DNA of 64,000 nt from Streptomyces rhizosphaerihabitans (GTDB taxonomy: Bacteria; Actinomycetota; Actinomycetes; Streptomycetales; Streptomycetaceae), in the NCBI RefSeq assembly GCF_025399795.1, contig NZ_JAODTZ010000016.1, positions 100,418 through 164,417 on the forward strand. The letters run 5' to 3'. Numbering within the stretch: position 1 is the first letter of the stretch; the number at the start of each line of letters is the position of its first letter. Below, one piece after another: positions 1 through 8,942 of this stretch. The position numbers were made by a program, and so were the translations under genes. The notes below the pieces were generated by a model. It saw only the letters and a program-made list of their open reading frames with translations, was not told the origin of the DNA and did not search any database.

Positions 1-1
1 G

Positions 2-829
2 TTCCAGTCCTCGGCGGGCATCTCGGTGGACGGCGAGGTCGGCCCGAACACCAAGACCGCCCTGTACTCGAACATCAGCACCGGTGGCGGCAGCGGCGCA
101 CCGGCGCCGATCAACCTGAACTCCAGCTCGTGCCCGAGCAACATCGTGAAGGGCCAGAAGAGCGGCTGCGTCACCGAGCTGCAGAGCCTGCTGAACCACC
201 ACGGGGCCGATCTCGCCGTCGACGGCGACTTCGGGTCGATGACCGACAGCGCTGTGCGGGACTTCCAGGCCGAGAAGGGCCTGTCGGTCGACGGCCAGGT
301 GGGCCCGAACACCAAGGCCGCTCTGTACGGCGCGGTCACCCCGCCGTCCTCGCCCGCGCCCGGCGGCGGGTACAGCAAGATCCTCGATGTGGCCGCGGCC
401 GAGGTCGGCACGGTCGAGGGCAGTGCTCGCGCCAACAGCTACGGTTCGGCCGTGGGCCTGTCGCTGTCCACCAGCAACTACGCCTGGTGCGCGACCTTCG
501 TGAGCTGGGTGGCCAAGCAGACCGGGGCCTCCTCGTACCGCAACACCTACGTTTCGGGTTGGGTCAAGCAGGCTCGGGCCGGCAACTACCACCTGTCGGT
601 GACGACCAACCCGCAGCCGGGCGACATCGTGGCCTTCGACTGGAACGGTGGCAACGACTACACCGGCGGGCATGAGCACATAGGCATCGTGAGAACGGTG
701 AGCGGCGGTTCCAGCTTCACCACCGTCGAAGGCAACACCGGCAATCCCAACGGCGGTTCGGACGGCGTCTACGTCAAGACCCGCGGTAAGAACAGCGGAT
801 ACGACGTGCTGTTCATCCGAGTCCGCTGA
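2..829 (+). CDS. Peptidoglycan-binding/CHAP cell-wall hydrolase (5' end outside window)
   Basis: The frame is open from base 2, so the N-terminus lies upstream. The visible part begins in the tail of one PG_binding_1 repeat (SVDGEVGPNTKTALY), then has a second repeat (SCPSNIVKGQ to VDGQVGPNTKAALYG), a Pro/Gly linker, and a CHAP-type domain. In the latter I see the expected catalytic Cys (YAWCATFVSWV), His (HEHIGIV) and a polar residue in VEGNTG. By family knowledge such proteins are secreted amidases or endopeptidases that cleave peptidoglycan, anchored by the binding repeats. The stop codon is the first base triplet of a 15-bp tandem repeat. Exact bond specificity cannot be read from sequence. 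Confidence 0.88.
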   Translation, partial: FQSSAGISVDGEVGPNTKTALYSNISTGGGSGAPAPINLNSSSCPSNIVKGQKSGCVTELQSLLNHHGADLAVDGDFGSMTDSAVRDFQAEKGLSVDGQVGPNTKAALYGAVTPPSSPAPGGGYSKILDVAAAEVGTVEGSARANSYGSAVGLSLSTSNYAWCATFVSWVAKQTGASSYRNTYVSGWVKQARAGNYHLSVTTNPQPGDIVAFDWNGGNDYTGGHEHIGIVRTVSGGSSFTTVEGNTGNPNGGSDGVYVKTRGKNSGYDVLFIRVR

Positions 830-916
830 CCGGTGCACCGTTGACCGGTGCACCGTTGACCGGTGCACCGTTGACCGGTGCACCGTTGACCGGTGCACCG
901 TTGACCGGTGCACCGG
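827..916. repeat. Six tandem copies of a 15-bp unit starting at a stop codon
   Basis: The unit TGACCGGTGCACCGT is repeated six times; the last copy ends in G. The first copy begins with the TGA stop of the CHAP gene. Because 15 is a multiple of three, every copy puts another TGA in the same frame. Each copy contains the 8-bp palindrome GGTGCACC. It may act as a back-up stop array, a 3' mRNA structure or a protein-binding array; none of these is shown. Confidence 0.95.
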
Positions 917-1112
917 CTGGCCCGTTGATCGGGTGTCTCGCCGAGAGCGTTCACCCAGGCGTTTCGTCTCGCGGCCGGAGACCGAGCCCGTGATGCCGGG
1001 TCCCCGCCGCGAGACGTGGCCGCGTCGGTGAGGCGGCAGGCCGTGATCCAACAGGCACCACCGAATGGATCGCGGCCTGCGGGCCTTCTGTGTGACCGGA
1101 CGGGCCGTCCGG

Positions 1113-2561
1113 TCACACCGTGGCCGACACCGGCCCGGGAGCCGACTCGGCGGACAGGAAAACCGGTGTCACCGAGACCGGCAGGGCGATCACTCCGCCG
1201 TCGCGTTCCACCGGCACGGGTGTGCCGAAGACGTCGACTGCGTGCGCCTCCGCATGGGGCCAGGGGCGCTCGACACGCGTGGCGGCCTCTTCCTCGCCCG
1301 CGAACACGTCACCGGCGGTCCAGGCGACCTCCAGGGCGCCGCGCCCGTGCCGCTCCACCGTGAAGACGTAGAGGTCGGGACGGTGCTCGACGGCGACCCG
1401 GCGCACATGATCGACGCCCTCCAGCCGCGCGGCCAGGAGCGCGAAGGCGTCCGCCGACGGACGGCGGACGGTCAGCCGGGTTCCGTCGTAGTCGAGCAGT
1501 GCCAGCTTGCCGTAGAGGAATCCCATCAGGTTGAGCCGGTCGTGGTAGCCGGGGATCTCCGGGGCGAGGTTCCAGCACACCGTGCGGCTGATGCCGGCGG
1601 CCAGGGCGAGGATGTTGCGGGTCACGATCTGCCGGCAGTTGATCCGGTCCCGCCGCGCGCTCAGTTCCGGCGGGCAGTCCTCCATGAACATCCGCAGGGT
1701 GTCCGGGAGTTCGGCCGCGCGGTCGTACAACGCACGCATGGTGCGGCGGTCCGGCGGCTCCGTCTCCGGACCCGGGACCGGGGCGGTGAAGACCGCGGTC
1801 ATCTCCCGCTCGAACGCCGTCTGCGCCTCGGGGAACTCGAACAGTGTCGGGCCGTTGTACTCGCCCGCCACCACGGGCCGCTCGTAGCCGTGTCGCCGCA
1901 TCATGGCGCGGACATCGTCGACGTGTACCGGGATGTCGTGCGGGTCGCCGTACAGGTTCACGCAGAACAGGTCGTAGTCGTCGCGGGCCCGGTCCACCAC
2001 ATGGTCGAAGAACTGCCTGGCCGTGCTGTCCTGCGGGCTGGACAGTACGTCGTAGCCGCAGCCGCCGAGGACGACACGGGCTGCGGGGTCGGCCTCCCGT
2101 ACGGCCCGGGCGAAGACGGCGAGCTGCTCGACGTACTCGGGTGCGGTGCCGTCCCAGAGCAGACCGGTGTTGCTGGGTTCGTTGTCGCACTGCCAGTACT
2201 CGACACGGCCCCGGCACCGGGACACCAGACGATCGACGAAGTGTGCGTACCGCGCGTCGTCCTTCGCCGGAGACGACGGCAGGAAGCCGGACGGGGTACG
2301 GGTGGCCCAGGGCGAGCTGGAGCAGACCGTGAACCAGGTCTCGGCGGCCGGGTCGAGCTGGTCGAGGATCGCGTCCACCGTCGCCCAGTCGAAGCGGCCG
2401 GGCTCCGGCTCGACCTGGGCCCAGTACACGTAGACCCGTACGAGGGTGCCGCCGAGTGCCCGGACCTGCGGCACAAAGGCGTCCGGCTCACCGAACAGGC
2501 CGTAGCCGATGCCCCGGCCGATACCCAGCCGGATCCCGGCCGGTACTGCTTCCCTCTCCAT
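1113..2561 (-). CDS. TIM-barrel glycoside hydrolase-like protein (GH39/GH5-like)
   Basis: A 482-residue protein without an evident signal peptide. The N-terminal part (GGTLVRVYVYWAQVEPEPG..DWATVDAILD) is typical of clan-A (beta/alpha)8 glycosidases. WQCDNEPSN fits the acid/base NE(P) motif at the end of strand 4, and VVAGEYNGP fits the nucleophile Glu on strand 7. The C-terminal ~100 residues form a beta-rich extension that includes a Val/Pro-rich end. The ATG at 2561 is preceded by GAAGGGAAG. Its promoter faces the TetR gene at 2624, which suggests local control by that regulator. The substrate is unknown; the lack of a secretion signal suggests an intracellular glycosidase. Confidence 0.7.
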   Translation of the reverse strand: MEREAVPAGIRLGIGRGIGYGLFGEPDAFVPQVRALGGTLVRVYVYWAQVEPEPGRFDWATVDAILDQLDPAAETWFTVCSSSPWATRTPSGFLPSSPAKDDARYAHFVDRLVSRCRGRVEYWQCDNEPSNTGLLWDGTAPEYVEQLAVFARAVREADPAARVVLGGCGYDVLSSPQDSTARQFFDHVVDRARDDYDLFCVNLYGDPHDIPVHVDDVRAMMRRHGYERPVVAGEYNGPTLFEFPEAQTAFEREMTAVFTAPVPGPETEPPDRRTMRALYDRAAELPDTLRMFMEDCPPELSARRDRINCRQIVTRNILALAAGISRTVCWNLAPEIPGYHDRLNLMGFLYGKLALLDYDGTRLTVRRPSADAFALLAARLEGVDHVRRVAVEHRPDLYVFTVERHGRGALEVAWTAGDVFAGEEEAATRVERPWPHAEAHAVDVFGTPVPVERDGGVIALPVSVTPVFLSAESAPGPVSATV

Positions 2562-2623
2562 GACACTTCCCTTCGTGCTTACGTATACGCCTTAAACTGT
2601 AGCTGATGGTATAAACTACGCCC
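2562..2623. promoter_or_regulatory. Divergent promoter/operator region between glycosidase and TetR genes
   Basis: This 62-bp AT-rich gap holds both promoters. TATAAA at 2610-2615 lies 8 bases before the GTG of the TetR gene, which implies a leaderless mRNA. On the other strand CGTATACG near 2582-2589 could be the -10 of the glycosidase gene. The related segments TTAAACTGTAG and TATAAACTACG form a degenerate direct repeat that could be the TetR operator. Confidence 0.45.
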
Positions 2624-3355
2624 GTGGACGAAGTGCGGAAAACGGTCGGGGAGCCCGGCGTCTCGCTGATCTGGACCCATCCCGAGCCCCGGCGTCGGCA
2701 GAGCCCGCTGGAGCGCGAGGACATCGTGCGAGCGGCCATGGCCGTCGCCGACGAGGGCGGTGCGGAGGCGCTGACGATGTCCGCGGTGGCCAGGTGGCTG
2801 GGCCCGTACACGCCCATGGCCCTCTATCGTCACGTACTGAGCAAGGACGGACTCGTCGATCTGATGCTCGACGCCGCCACCGCGGAAGTCCCACTGCCTC
2901 CGGAGCGAAGAACTGACGGATGGTCAGACCTGAGGGCGGTGGCCACGGAGACCTGGGCAATGGCCAAACGGCACCTCTGGTACGCCCAACTCGCCCCGAC
3001 CCGGCCACCGTTGGGCCCGCATGCGATGCGCCGTACAGAGTTCCAGCTCCGTGTCCTGCTGGAGCAGGGTGCGGACCTGGGCCGGGCCGTCGCCTACGCG
3101 GCACTCCTCGACCGCCATGTCCTGGGCAGCGCGCAACAGGTGGCCGAGGAACACGCGATGCGGCGCCGGCTCGGCCTCGACACCCCGCAGCGGCTCACCG
3201 AAGCCGTCGCCGCGGCCCAAGGGCTGGCGGAGCAGGGAGGTCACGAACTGCTCGCCCGCTGGATGAAAGCACCGACCGGACCCGGCATGGACGAGCAGTT
3301 CGAAATCAGCCTGACCTTTCTGCTCGACGGCATCGAGTCCGAGTTGAACCGCTGA
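2624..3355 (+). CDS. TetR-family transcriptional regulator (TetR_C_1-like)
   Basis: A 243-residue protein. The N-terminal HTH is LEREDIVRAAMAVADEGG..LTMSAVARWLG..PMALYRHV, residues ~25-70, of the TetR type with the variant ALYRHV recognition helix. The C-terminal half (WAMAKRHLWYAQLAPTRPPLGP..) resembles the ligand-binding domain of the TetR_C_1 class. The GTG start has no room for a Shine-Dalgarno after the probable -10, so it is probably leaderless. The divergent partner is the TIM-barrel hydrolase, a likely target together with its own gene. The ligand is unknown. Confidence 0.88.
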   Translation: MDEVRKTVGEPGVSLIWTHPEPRRRQSPLEREDIVRAAMAVADEGGAEALTMSAVARWLGPYTPMALYRHVLSKDGLVDLMLDAATAEVPLPPERRTDGWSDLRAVATETWAMAKRHLWYAQLAPTRPPLGPHAMRRTEFQLRVLLEQGADLGRAVAYAALLDRHVLGSAQQVAEEHAMRRRLGLDTPQRLTEAVAAAQGLAEQGGHELLARWMKAPTGPGMDEQFEISLTFLLDGIESELNR

Positions 3356-3795
3356 GTCCCTGGCGAGCGGAGCTGCCAGATGCGCCCGACGGGTCGGCGC
3401 TGCAGGTGTCCGTGCGAGCCTGTGGCCCGGCATGGTGGTTCGGCGGACATGCCCTTCCGGGCCGGGTGTCACGCCTGACCGGAACCGTCGCCCGGGCCCG
3501 GCCTTCCCGCTAGGCTCAGGTTCCCTCAGGTTCGTACCTGTGGTCAGCGGGAAGGATGAAGCGCCCGTGGCGTAGCCGGCGTTCCGGTCACGAGCGCCTC
3601 GCAAGACCCTGTTCAAGAGCACGACAGTACGACCCGTCCGTCCACGCGGTATCCGGCTTTCGTATACCGGTGGCCGCCGCCCGAACGGGAGCCGACTCGG
3701 CCCGCCACCCCGGGACGCGCCCGTCGGCACTGCTGCTCGGGCGCCGACCGGCAGACACGCCCGTCCACGTATCAACACCTACTCACCGAGGTCCG
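3356..3795. other. Non-coding region upstream of the GH5 gene
   Basis: 440 bases without a convincing gene. The GH5 frame is open from 3556, but the signal peptide starts only at 3796, so the upstream part is probably leader. A direct repeat CTCAGGTTC occurs at 3515-3523 and 3525-3533, spaced by one helical turn, and could bind a regulator of the cellulase. I did not see the known CebR palindrome. Confidence 0.4.
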
Positions 3796-5718
3796 ATGCC
3801 CACCCTCAGATTTGGCAAGTACCTGACATTAGCGACCGCGGCCCTTCTGCTGCTCGCCACGGCCCCCGGGGCGGTCGCCGCCACCGGGGATCCCGCGGGC
3901 AGCGCGCAGGCAGCTTCGGCCACCGCTTCCGCCACCGAGACGTGGCAACCGCCGTTGTCCACCCGCGGGCGGTACGTCGTGGACGCCGACGGAAACCGTT
4001 TCCGGCTGAAGTCGGCCAACTGGGACGGCGCGCAGGGCTCCTGGACAGGCAGCGGCAGCATCGACGACCCGGCCAACCATCACGCAGGCCAGGACTCCTA
4101 CGGCATACCCCTCGGCCTGGACCGTGCTTCCCTGCCCCAACTGCTCGGCGACTTCCACCGGCTGGGTATCAACAGTATCCGGCTGCCCTTCTCCAACGAG
4201 ATGATCCATGCGACGACACCGGTGCCGGACGTCGCCGTCACGGCCAATCCGGGGCTACGGGGCAAGACACCCCTGCAGGTCTACGACGCCGTGGTCGCCG
4301 CCCTCACCCAGGACGGGTTCGCGGTCATCCTGAACAACCACACCAACACCTCTCGATGGTGCTGCGGCGTCGACGGCAACGAACGCTGGAACAGCGGGCA
4401 GTCGACCCAGCAGTGGGCGGACGACTGGGTCTTCATGGCCCGCCGTTACGCCGGTGACCCGCGGGTGGTGGGCGCCGACCTCTACAACGAAGTACGCCGT
4501 GACGTACTGGACGACCCCAACTGGGGCCTGGGCGACGCCCACGACTGGTACGCGGCCGCCCAGCTCGCCGGGGACCGCATCCTCTCCGAGGCCAACCCCA
4601 ACCTCCTCATCGTCATCGAGGGGATCAACTGGACCGGTCTGCCGGTCGACGGGCTGCCGCACGGCCGCCCCACCCTCACCCCCGCGCGCATGCTCTCGCA
4701 CACCCTCGTCGCCGCTCACAAGCTGGTGTACTCCGCCCACTTCTACGGATACACCGGCCCCAACCACAGCGGCGCCAGCGGGATCGGCGAAACCCACGAC
4801 GCCCGCTACCAGGACCTCACGCGCGACCAGCTCTACCAAGTCCTCAACGACCAGGCCTTCTTCGTCTCTTCGGAGGAGAACCAGCACTTCACCGCACCTG
4901 TGTGGATCAGCGAGTTCGGCATCGGAGCCGGTGAGACGAACACGGCCGCCCGTACCTGGTTCGGCAACGTCACCGACTACTTCGCCGACCACGACGCCGA
5001 CTTCGCCTACTGGCCGCTCGTCGGCTGGGAGGGCCACGACGACTGGTCCCTGCTGCGCTACGACACCTCGGGCAACCGGTACGGCATCCTCGACCAGTCC
5101 GACTGGCGCGGGAGCGCATGGAACCGGCTCATGACCGCCCCGACCCGCACCGGGTCCGTCGCCGCGGTCCCCAGTTGGCGCATGCTCGCCACGGATCACG
5201 GCGACTATGTGCAGTCGCTCCGGGTGCGGGCGGGCGGCGACTGGAACTCGGGTGCGTCCAAGGCCACTTGCCCCGACGGGCAGCGGCTGATCGGTCTCGG
5301 GCACAGCGGCGTCCGAGCGTTGTGCACCGACGTCTCCACGGGCGACCTGCGCTCCGCGGGCAATAGCCAGACTGTCGTCACCGACGAGCGCTACGTTCCC
5401 GCGGGCGGTGACTGGGCCTCCGGATACACCAAGTTGCAGTGTCCGACGGGGAACTTCCTCATCGGCTACAGCCGCCGCGGCGGCCGGACGTCGGCGGGCC
5501 TGTGCGTTCCCGCCGGCCCCGCGTTGGCGGGCGCCGGGCGAACCGTGTGGTTCGACCGTTCCGACAACCGGCCCGCCAACGCGGCCGGCGGCGACTTCGC
5601 GAACGGCGACTACAAGGGCCAGTGCGCCGATGACGAGTACGCCGCCGGGATCGCCTTCACGACCCGCTTCGGCGCCGGTCAGGGGCCGGCCGCCCTGCTC
5701 TGCCGCAAGCTGAGCTGA
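3796..5718 (+). CDS. Secreted GH5 endoglucanase with C-terminal triple repeat
   Basis: A 640-residue protein. The start at 3796 is chosen because MPTLRFGKYLTLATAALLLLA begins a clear Sec signal peptide (AVAA cleavage region) and CGAGG precedes it. The catalytic domain (~residues 60-450) shows the GH5 landmarks: RLPFSNEMI, the acid/base Glu in DLYNEVRRD, and the nucleophile Glu in WISEFGIG. Beyond about residue 465 are three related ~55-residue units, each with a GGDW/F core, an SG/NGxxK motif, paired Cys and an LIGY/AAGI strand. By family the enzyme hydrolyses beta-1,4-glucans outside the cell. The repeats may be a carbohydrate-binding module, which is inference. Confidence 0.85.
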   Translation: MPTLRFGKYLTLATAALLLLATAPGAVAATGDPAGSAQAASATASATETWQPPLSTRGRYVVDADGNRFRLKSANWDGAQGSWTGSGSIDDPANHHAGQDSYGIPLGLDRASLPQLLGDFHRLGINSIRLPFSNEMIHATTPVPDVAVTANPGLRGKTPLQVYDAVVAALTQDGFAVILNNHTNTSRWCCGVDGNERWNSGQSTQQWADDWVFMARRYAGDPRVVGADLYNEVRRDVLDDPNWGLGDAHDWYAAAQLAGDRILSEANPNLLIVIEGINWTGLPVDGLPHGRPTLTPARMLSHTLVAAHKLVYSAHFYGYTGPNHSGASGIGETHDARYQDLTRDQLYQVLNDQAFFVSSEENQHFTAPVWISEFGIGAGETNTAARTWFGNVTDYFADHDADFAYWPLVGWEGHDDWSLLRYDTSGNRYGILDQSDWRGSAWNRLMTAPTRTGSVAAVPSWRMLATDHGDYVQSLRVRAGGDWNSGASKATCPDGQRLIGLGHSGVRALCTDVSTGDLRSAGNSQTVVTDERYVPAGGDWASGYTKLQCPTGNFLIGYSRRGGRTSAGLCVPAGPALAGAGRTVWFDRSDNRPANAAGGDFANGDYKGQCADDEYAAGIAFTTRFGAGQGPAALLCRKLS

Positions 5719-6021
5719 TCACCGCTCGTCCGGCATGGACGCGGTCCGCGCACTGGGCGGAGGGTGCCCAAGAGGTGCCGTGCCGTGAGTGACGTACCGC
5801 CGCGCGAAAGCCCTCGCCGCCGGGACCCGGCCGACCAAGCCCCTGCGCACACAGGCCGATTGGGTCCCGGCGGCGTGTCCACCCGACTCCACGCCGACTT
5901 CGGACACCTGACGAACATGCAGGGGACCCGAGGGGATCTGCAGAAGGAGCCGCCCATCGACGTCGACACCGAGTGGATATGACTGGCCCTGCCGTGTACC
6001 TGGTCGCTAACCTCGCCACCC
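5719..6021. other. Intergenic region, no gene seen
   Basis: 303 bases between the GH5 gene and the ankyrin gene. The only sizeable open frame has no homology cue and atypical codon use. TAACCT at 6008-6013 lies 8 bases before the ATG at 6022 and may be the -10 of a leaderless ankyrin transcript. Confidence 0.4.
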
Positions 6022-6456
6022 ATGAACCAGCGCAGGCGGAAGAAGCTCTCCCGTCATCTCTTCGCGGCAACAGTGACAGGTGACGCCGCCCGAGTGAAAT
6101 GGGTTCTGCGGGCTGGAGCCGACCCGGAGCGGAGAGACAGTGAGGGCACTACCCCTCTGTACGCGGCATCCGTGAACGGGGAAGCAGAGATAGCCCGCCT
6201 TCTCCTGACGGCCGGGGCCTCCCCCGACACCGAGAGCAGCGGACTCGGTTCGGAGGGCACGCCGTTGTGCGCAGCCGCATGCTGGGGGCACGTCGAAACG
6301 GTTCGCGAACTGTTGGCGCACGGCGCGGACCCGAGCCTTCGTGAAGATCGCGGAACGGGCTGGTCCCCCCTGGACTGGGCGAACAACGGCCCCCACCCCG
6401 AAACCGCCGAACTCCTCGCCGCAGCGCGAGCCACCCCAAGCGGGGGAACCACGTAG
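6022..6456 (+). CDS. Small ankyrin-repeat protein
   Basis: A 144-residue protein made almost entirely of ankyrin repeats: GDAARVKWVLRAGADPERRD, EGTTPLYAASVNGEAEIARLL followed by TAGASPD, and GTPLCAAACWGHVETVRELL followed by AHGADPS, then a partial fourth unit (GWSPLDWANNG). The repeats give a protein-protein interaction scaffold with no enzymatic motif. No signal peptide is visible, so it is likely cytosolic. The neighbours give no clear partner. Confidence 0.85.
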   Translation: MNQRRRKKLSRHLFAATVTGDAARVKWVLRAGADPERRDSEGTTPLYAASVNGEAEIARLLLTAGASPDTESSGLGSEGTPLCAAACWGHVETVRELLAHGADPSLREDRGTGWSPLDWANNGPHPETAELLAAARATPSGGTT

Positions 6457-6643
6457 ATCGCCGTTCGTCGTCAGCATGCCACTCGGCTCGATTTCCAGGC
6501 CGCCGTGGGACGGAGCCGTCGGGCCGCCGACGGGCGGCAGGACGTCATGTGTGCGATGGATTGGGGTGAGGGCCCGAGACCGGGCAGGGATTCGGGCCCT
6601 CACGTGCCGCGCATCCGTCGGGGGCGTTTGCGCGATGACCTCT

Positions 6644-7228
6644 TCAACGAGCCTCGTGCCCGAGGGATACGATCCGCCGCTCGACCAGGTCCGCGAGTAC
6701 TCCCCGAGCGGTCGTTCCGTTCGGCCGGGCCCACCCGGCGACGAGGCGACCGGACGAACTCTGTGCGACCTCCTCCGGCCGCGGGACGCGGTTGACCTGA
6801 ACGTCAAAAGCGTCGCCGGGGCCAATTCCGTGGACAGCGACGGTCGGGTCAGGGGTGTCGCTCCTGCTCTGATGCTGTGGCTCCGTCTCGCCGCGCAGCA
6901 GCGCGTGCAACTGCGCCATCACCACCGGGTCGTGGACGCCGTCGTAGATCCACCGGGTGCCGGGCACCGCGTGCTCGGAGGTCCCGATCAACGCCTCGTC
7001 GGGGACACCTTCCAGTACCGCACCGCGGTAGCCCATCGGCACCGGATACGCCACCGGCGGCTGCGCGGTGGCGTCCACCACGACCATGAACTCGATCCCG
7101 ACAGCGCCCTCGGGATCGTCCAGACGGAACCCGCCGGCCTTGACGAGCTCCGGCGCTTCCGTGTCGCCCACGTACCAACTCTGCTTCGGCAGCCAGCCGG
7201 TGAGCAGTTCCGGCTTGGTGGGCGTCAT
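6644..7228 (-). CDS. Maltokinase N-terminal cap-like domain protein
   Basis: A 194-residue protein. I chose the ATG at 7228 (MTPTKPELLTGW) because the preceding in-frame codons look non-coding. WLPKQSWYVGD, GFRLDDPEGAVGIEFMVVVD and PVPMGYRGAVLEG match the stand-alone cap domains related to the N-terminus of mycobacterial maltokinase Pep2 (the CG0192-type family). The kinase domain itself is absent. Such proteins are common in Streptomyces and their role is unknown. Confidence 0.75.
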   Translation of the reverse strand: MTPTKPELLTGWLPKQSWYVGDTEAPELVKAGGFRLDDPEGAVGIEFMVVVDATAQPPVAYPVPMGYRGAVLEGVPDEALIGTSEHAVPGTRWIYDGVHDPVVMAQLHALLRGETEPQHQSRSDTPDPTVAVHGIGPGDAFDVQVNRVPRPEEVAQSSSGRLVAGWARPNGTTARGVLADLVERRIVSLGHEAR

Positions 7229-7439
7229 GGTGGTGTGGTGGACAGAGGCCGTGCGAGCTCCCTCACGCGTAGGTCCGGGCCCGTCCTCCGACGGGGTGTG
7301 ATCGAACCTGTCGGAAACCTCCTGTGCTTCCCGAGCGACAGCAACTGGCCCCACAGGCTTGCCCGTTGCCCATGTCGCCTCGGACAGTCACGTTCCCGAA
7401 GGGGGTGGTGTCACAGAACACCGGAGGTCGAAGGACGAC

Positions 7440-8114
7440 TCACGGAAGCTGCTCGACCAGCCGGTCGACGAGCGGGGCCGGGTGTGACAGTGCGGCCAGA
7501 TGCCCACCGGGAACGGTCTCGGCCTCGATCCCGAGGCGGTCGTGGGCCACTCGGCGCTGGAACTCCAGAGGGAAGAACCGGTCCTCGGCCCCGGCAAGCA
7601 CACGCGTGGTCACGTCGGGCCATCGCTTGATGTCGCATGGCTGGCCGAAGGCGATGTCGGCCTCGGGTCGCTCGTGATCCGCCCCTGCGGCGGCGACCGC
7701 CGCCGGTACGTCGTGCAGGAAGTAGGTGTCCAGGTCGAACTCGGTGCCGTAGCCGCCCGCTTCGGCCGCGGCGAGGCGGGCCGGCTCCGATCCCGTGTTG
7801 CCCCACCACTGTGCGGGCGTCTCGCCCGGGAGCGGCACCATCGCATTGACGAGCACCAGCAGTCCTACGGGAACACGGGCGCAGACCATCGGTGCCGTGA
7901 AGCCGCCCATCGACTGGGCCACCAGGACGACATCGTCGTGATCGCCGATCGCCGCGACCACAGCGTCGGTGTACTCGGGCAGCCCCGAGGACTCATCGGC
8001 GCCGGGCAGATCCACCGCGACCGCCTCGTGCCCCCTCGCTTGCAACTCGGACACCACCCGATGCCAGTACCAGGCCGCACCCCCGGCCCCGGGAACCAAG
8101 ACAAACACGCTCAT
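7440..8114 (-). CDS. Alpha/beta hydrolase
   Basis: A 224-residue single-domain alpha/beta hydrolase. VFVLVPGAGG supplies the oxyanion-hole strand, VAQSMGGF the G/A-x-S-x-G nucleophile elbow, AGAEDRFFP the acid region, and VPGGHLAAL the catalytic His. The length and the WWGNTGSEP/FLHDVP segments resemble small esterase-like hydrolases (SCO-type YesA/'alpha/beta hydrolase family' proteins). It ends 85 bases after the next gene on the same strand starts its 3' end, and it is probably a separate unit. The substrate is unknown. Confidence 0.82.
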   Translation of the reverse strand: MSVFVLVPGAGGAAWYWHRVVSELQARGHEAVAVDLPGADESSGLPEYTDAVVAAIGDHDDVVLVAQSMGGFTAPMVCARVPVGLLVLVNAMVPLPGETPAQWWGNTGSEPARLAAAEAGGYGTEFDLDTYFLHDVPAAVAAAGADHERPEADIAFGQPCDIKRWPDVTTRVLAGAEDRFFPLEFQRRVAHDRLGIEAETVPGGHLAALSHPAPLVDRLVEQLP

Positions 8115-8198
8115 CCTCGCCTCCGTCCGTTCACCCTCACGACGTACAGACCGCCGACAGCGACGGAACTCATCGGTCGCGGTGACGACCTGACACCG

Positions 8199-8716
8199 TT
8201 ATCGGTCGATGTTCCAGTCGGACGGCAGGGCTTCATCGCAGAACACGCAGACGAAGTCGTCCTCACGCACGACATTGACCTGTCGGCATGACACACAGCG
8301 CCGGAACACCACCTGGTGCGTGAACCGGTCGGGGCGATCGACCCCGGCTCGCTCCAGGGCATCCGCTACGGCCGACCATGAGCCGACGTCCGGGCAGTAT
8401 CCGGTCGACTGATTGCTGACCTCGTCGACCACCCACTGCCCGAACTCCTCGCGGAAGCTCACCTCACCAGCACCCAGCACCGCTTCCCCGCCCGCGCAGA
8501 CCACGTGCTCGCTGCGGCGCGGCGCGCCAATCGGAGGGCGCCCTGGGTATCAACTACGAAGGTGAACGGCTCAGCCAGTTCTTCCACGTCGCGAGCCGAC
8601 ACCCACCGAGTGAAGTCCGTCGGCGAGCGGATGCGTGCGCCCTCTCCGCCAGGCCGGACAAGACCCCTAAGATCACTGGGCCCCACATAGCGGTAGTCCC
8701 GTCCCGGTGCCTTCAT
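8199..8716 (-). pseudogene. Zinc-ribbon hypothetical protein interrupted by a frameshift
   Basis: Two overlapping frames together give one plausible protein. The first runs from ATG 8716 (MKAPGRDYRYVGPSDLRGLV) to about 8525; the second runs from there to 8199 and ends in a zinc-ribbon-like segment (RRCVSCRQVNVV..FVCVFCDEALP). At the junction the reverse strand reads LRLA, then two surplus bases (8524-8523), then PRRSEHVVCAGG, which reads on naturally. So there is either a real +2/-1 frameshift in a GC-only run or a sequencing error. The function is unknown; the four Cys suggest a structural zinc site. Confidence 0.65.
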
Positions 8717-8942
8717 ACCGGCCAACCTAGACCGGCGCCACGGCCAGGACATGGGGAATTACGCCCTTATCGAGCTGTCGACACAGTCAGGTGATCGGGG
8801 AGCGGGTACCCGTCCACCGGATGCGATCGCTGGTCCCGGGGCGCCGGCGTCAACGTACAGTGCGGTCAGGACTCGCCTTTCGGCAGCGACTGTTGCCTCT
8901 TGGAAGCTCGTGGTCCGAGGCGAGAGACGAGGTAGGCATTCG

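Noticed and set aside
827..916. CRISPR array
   Set aside because: Units are 15 bp with no spacers; a direct tandem repeat.
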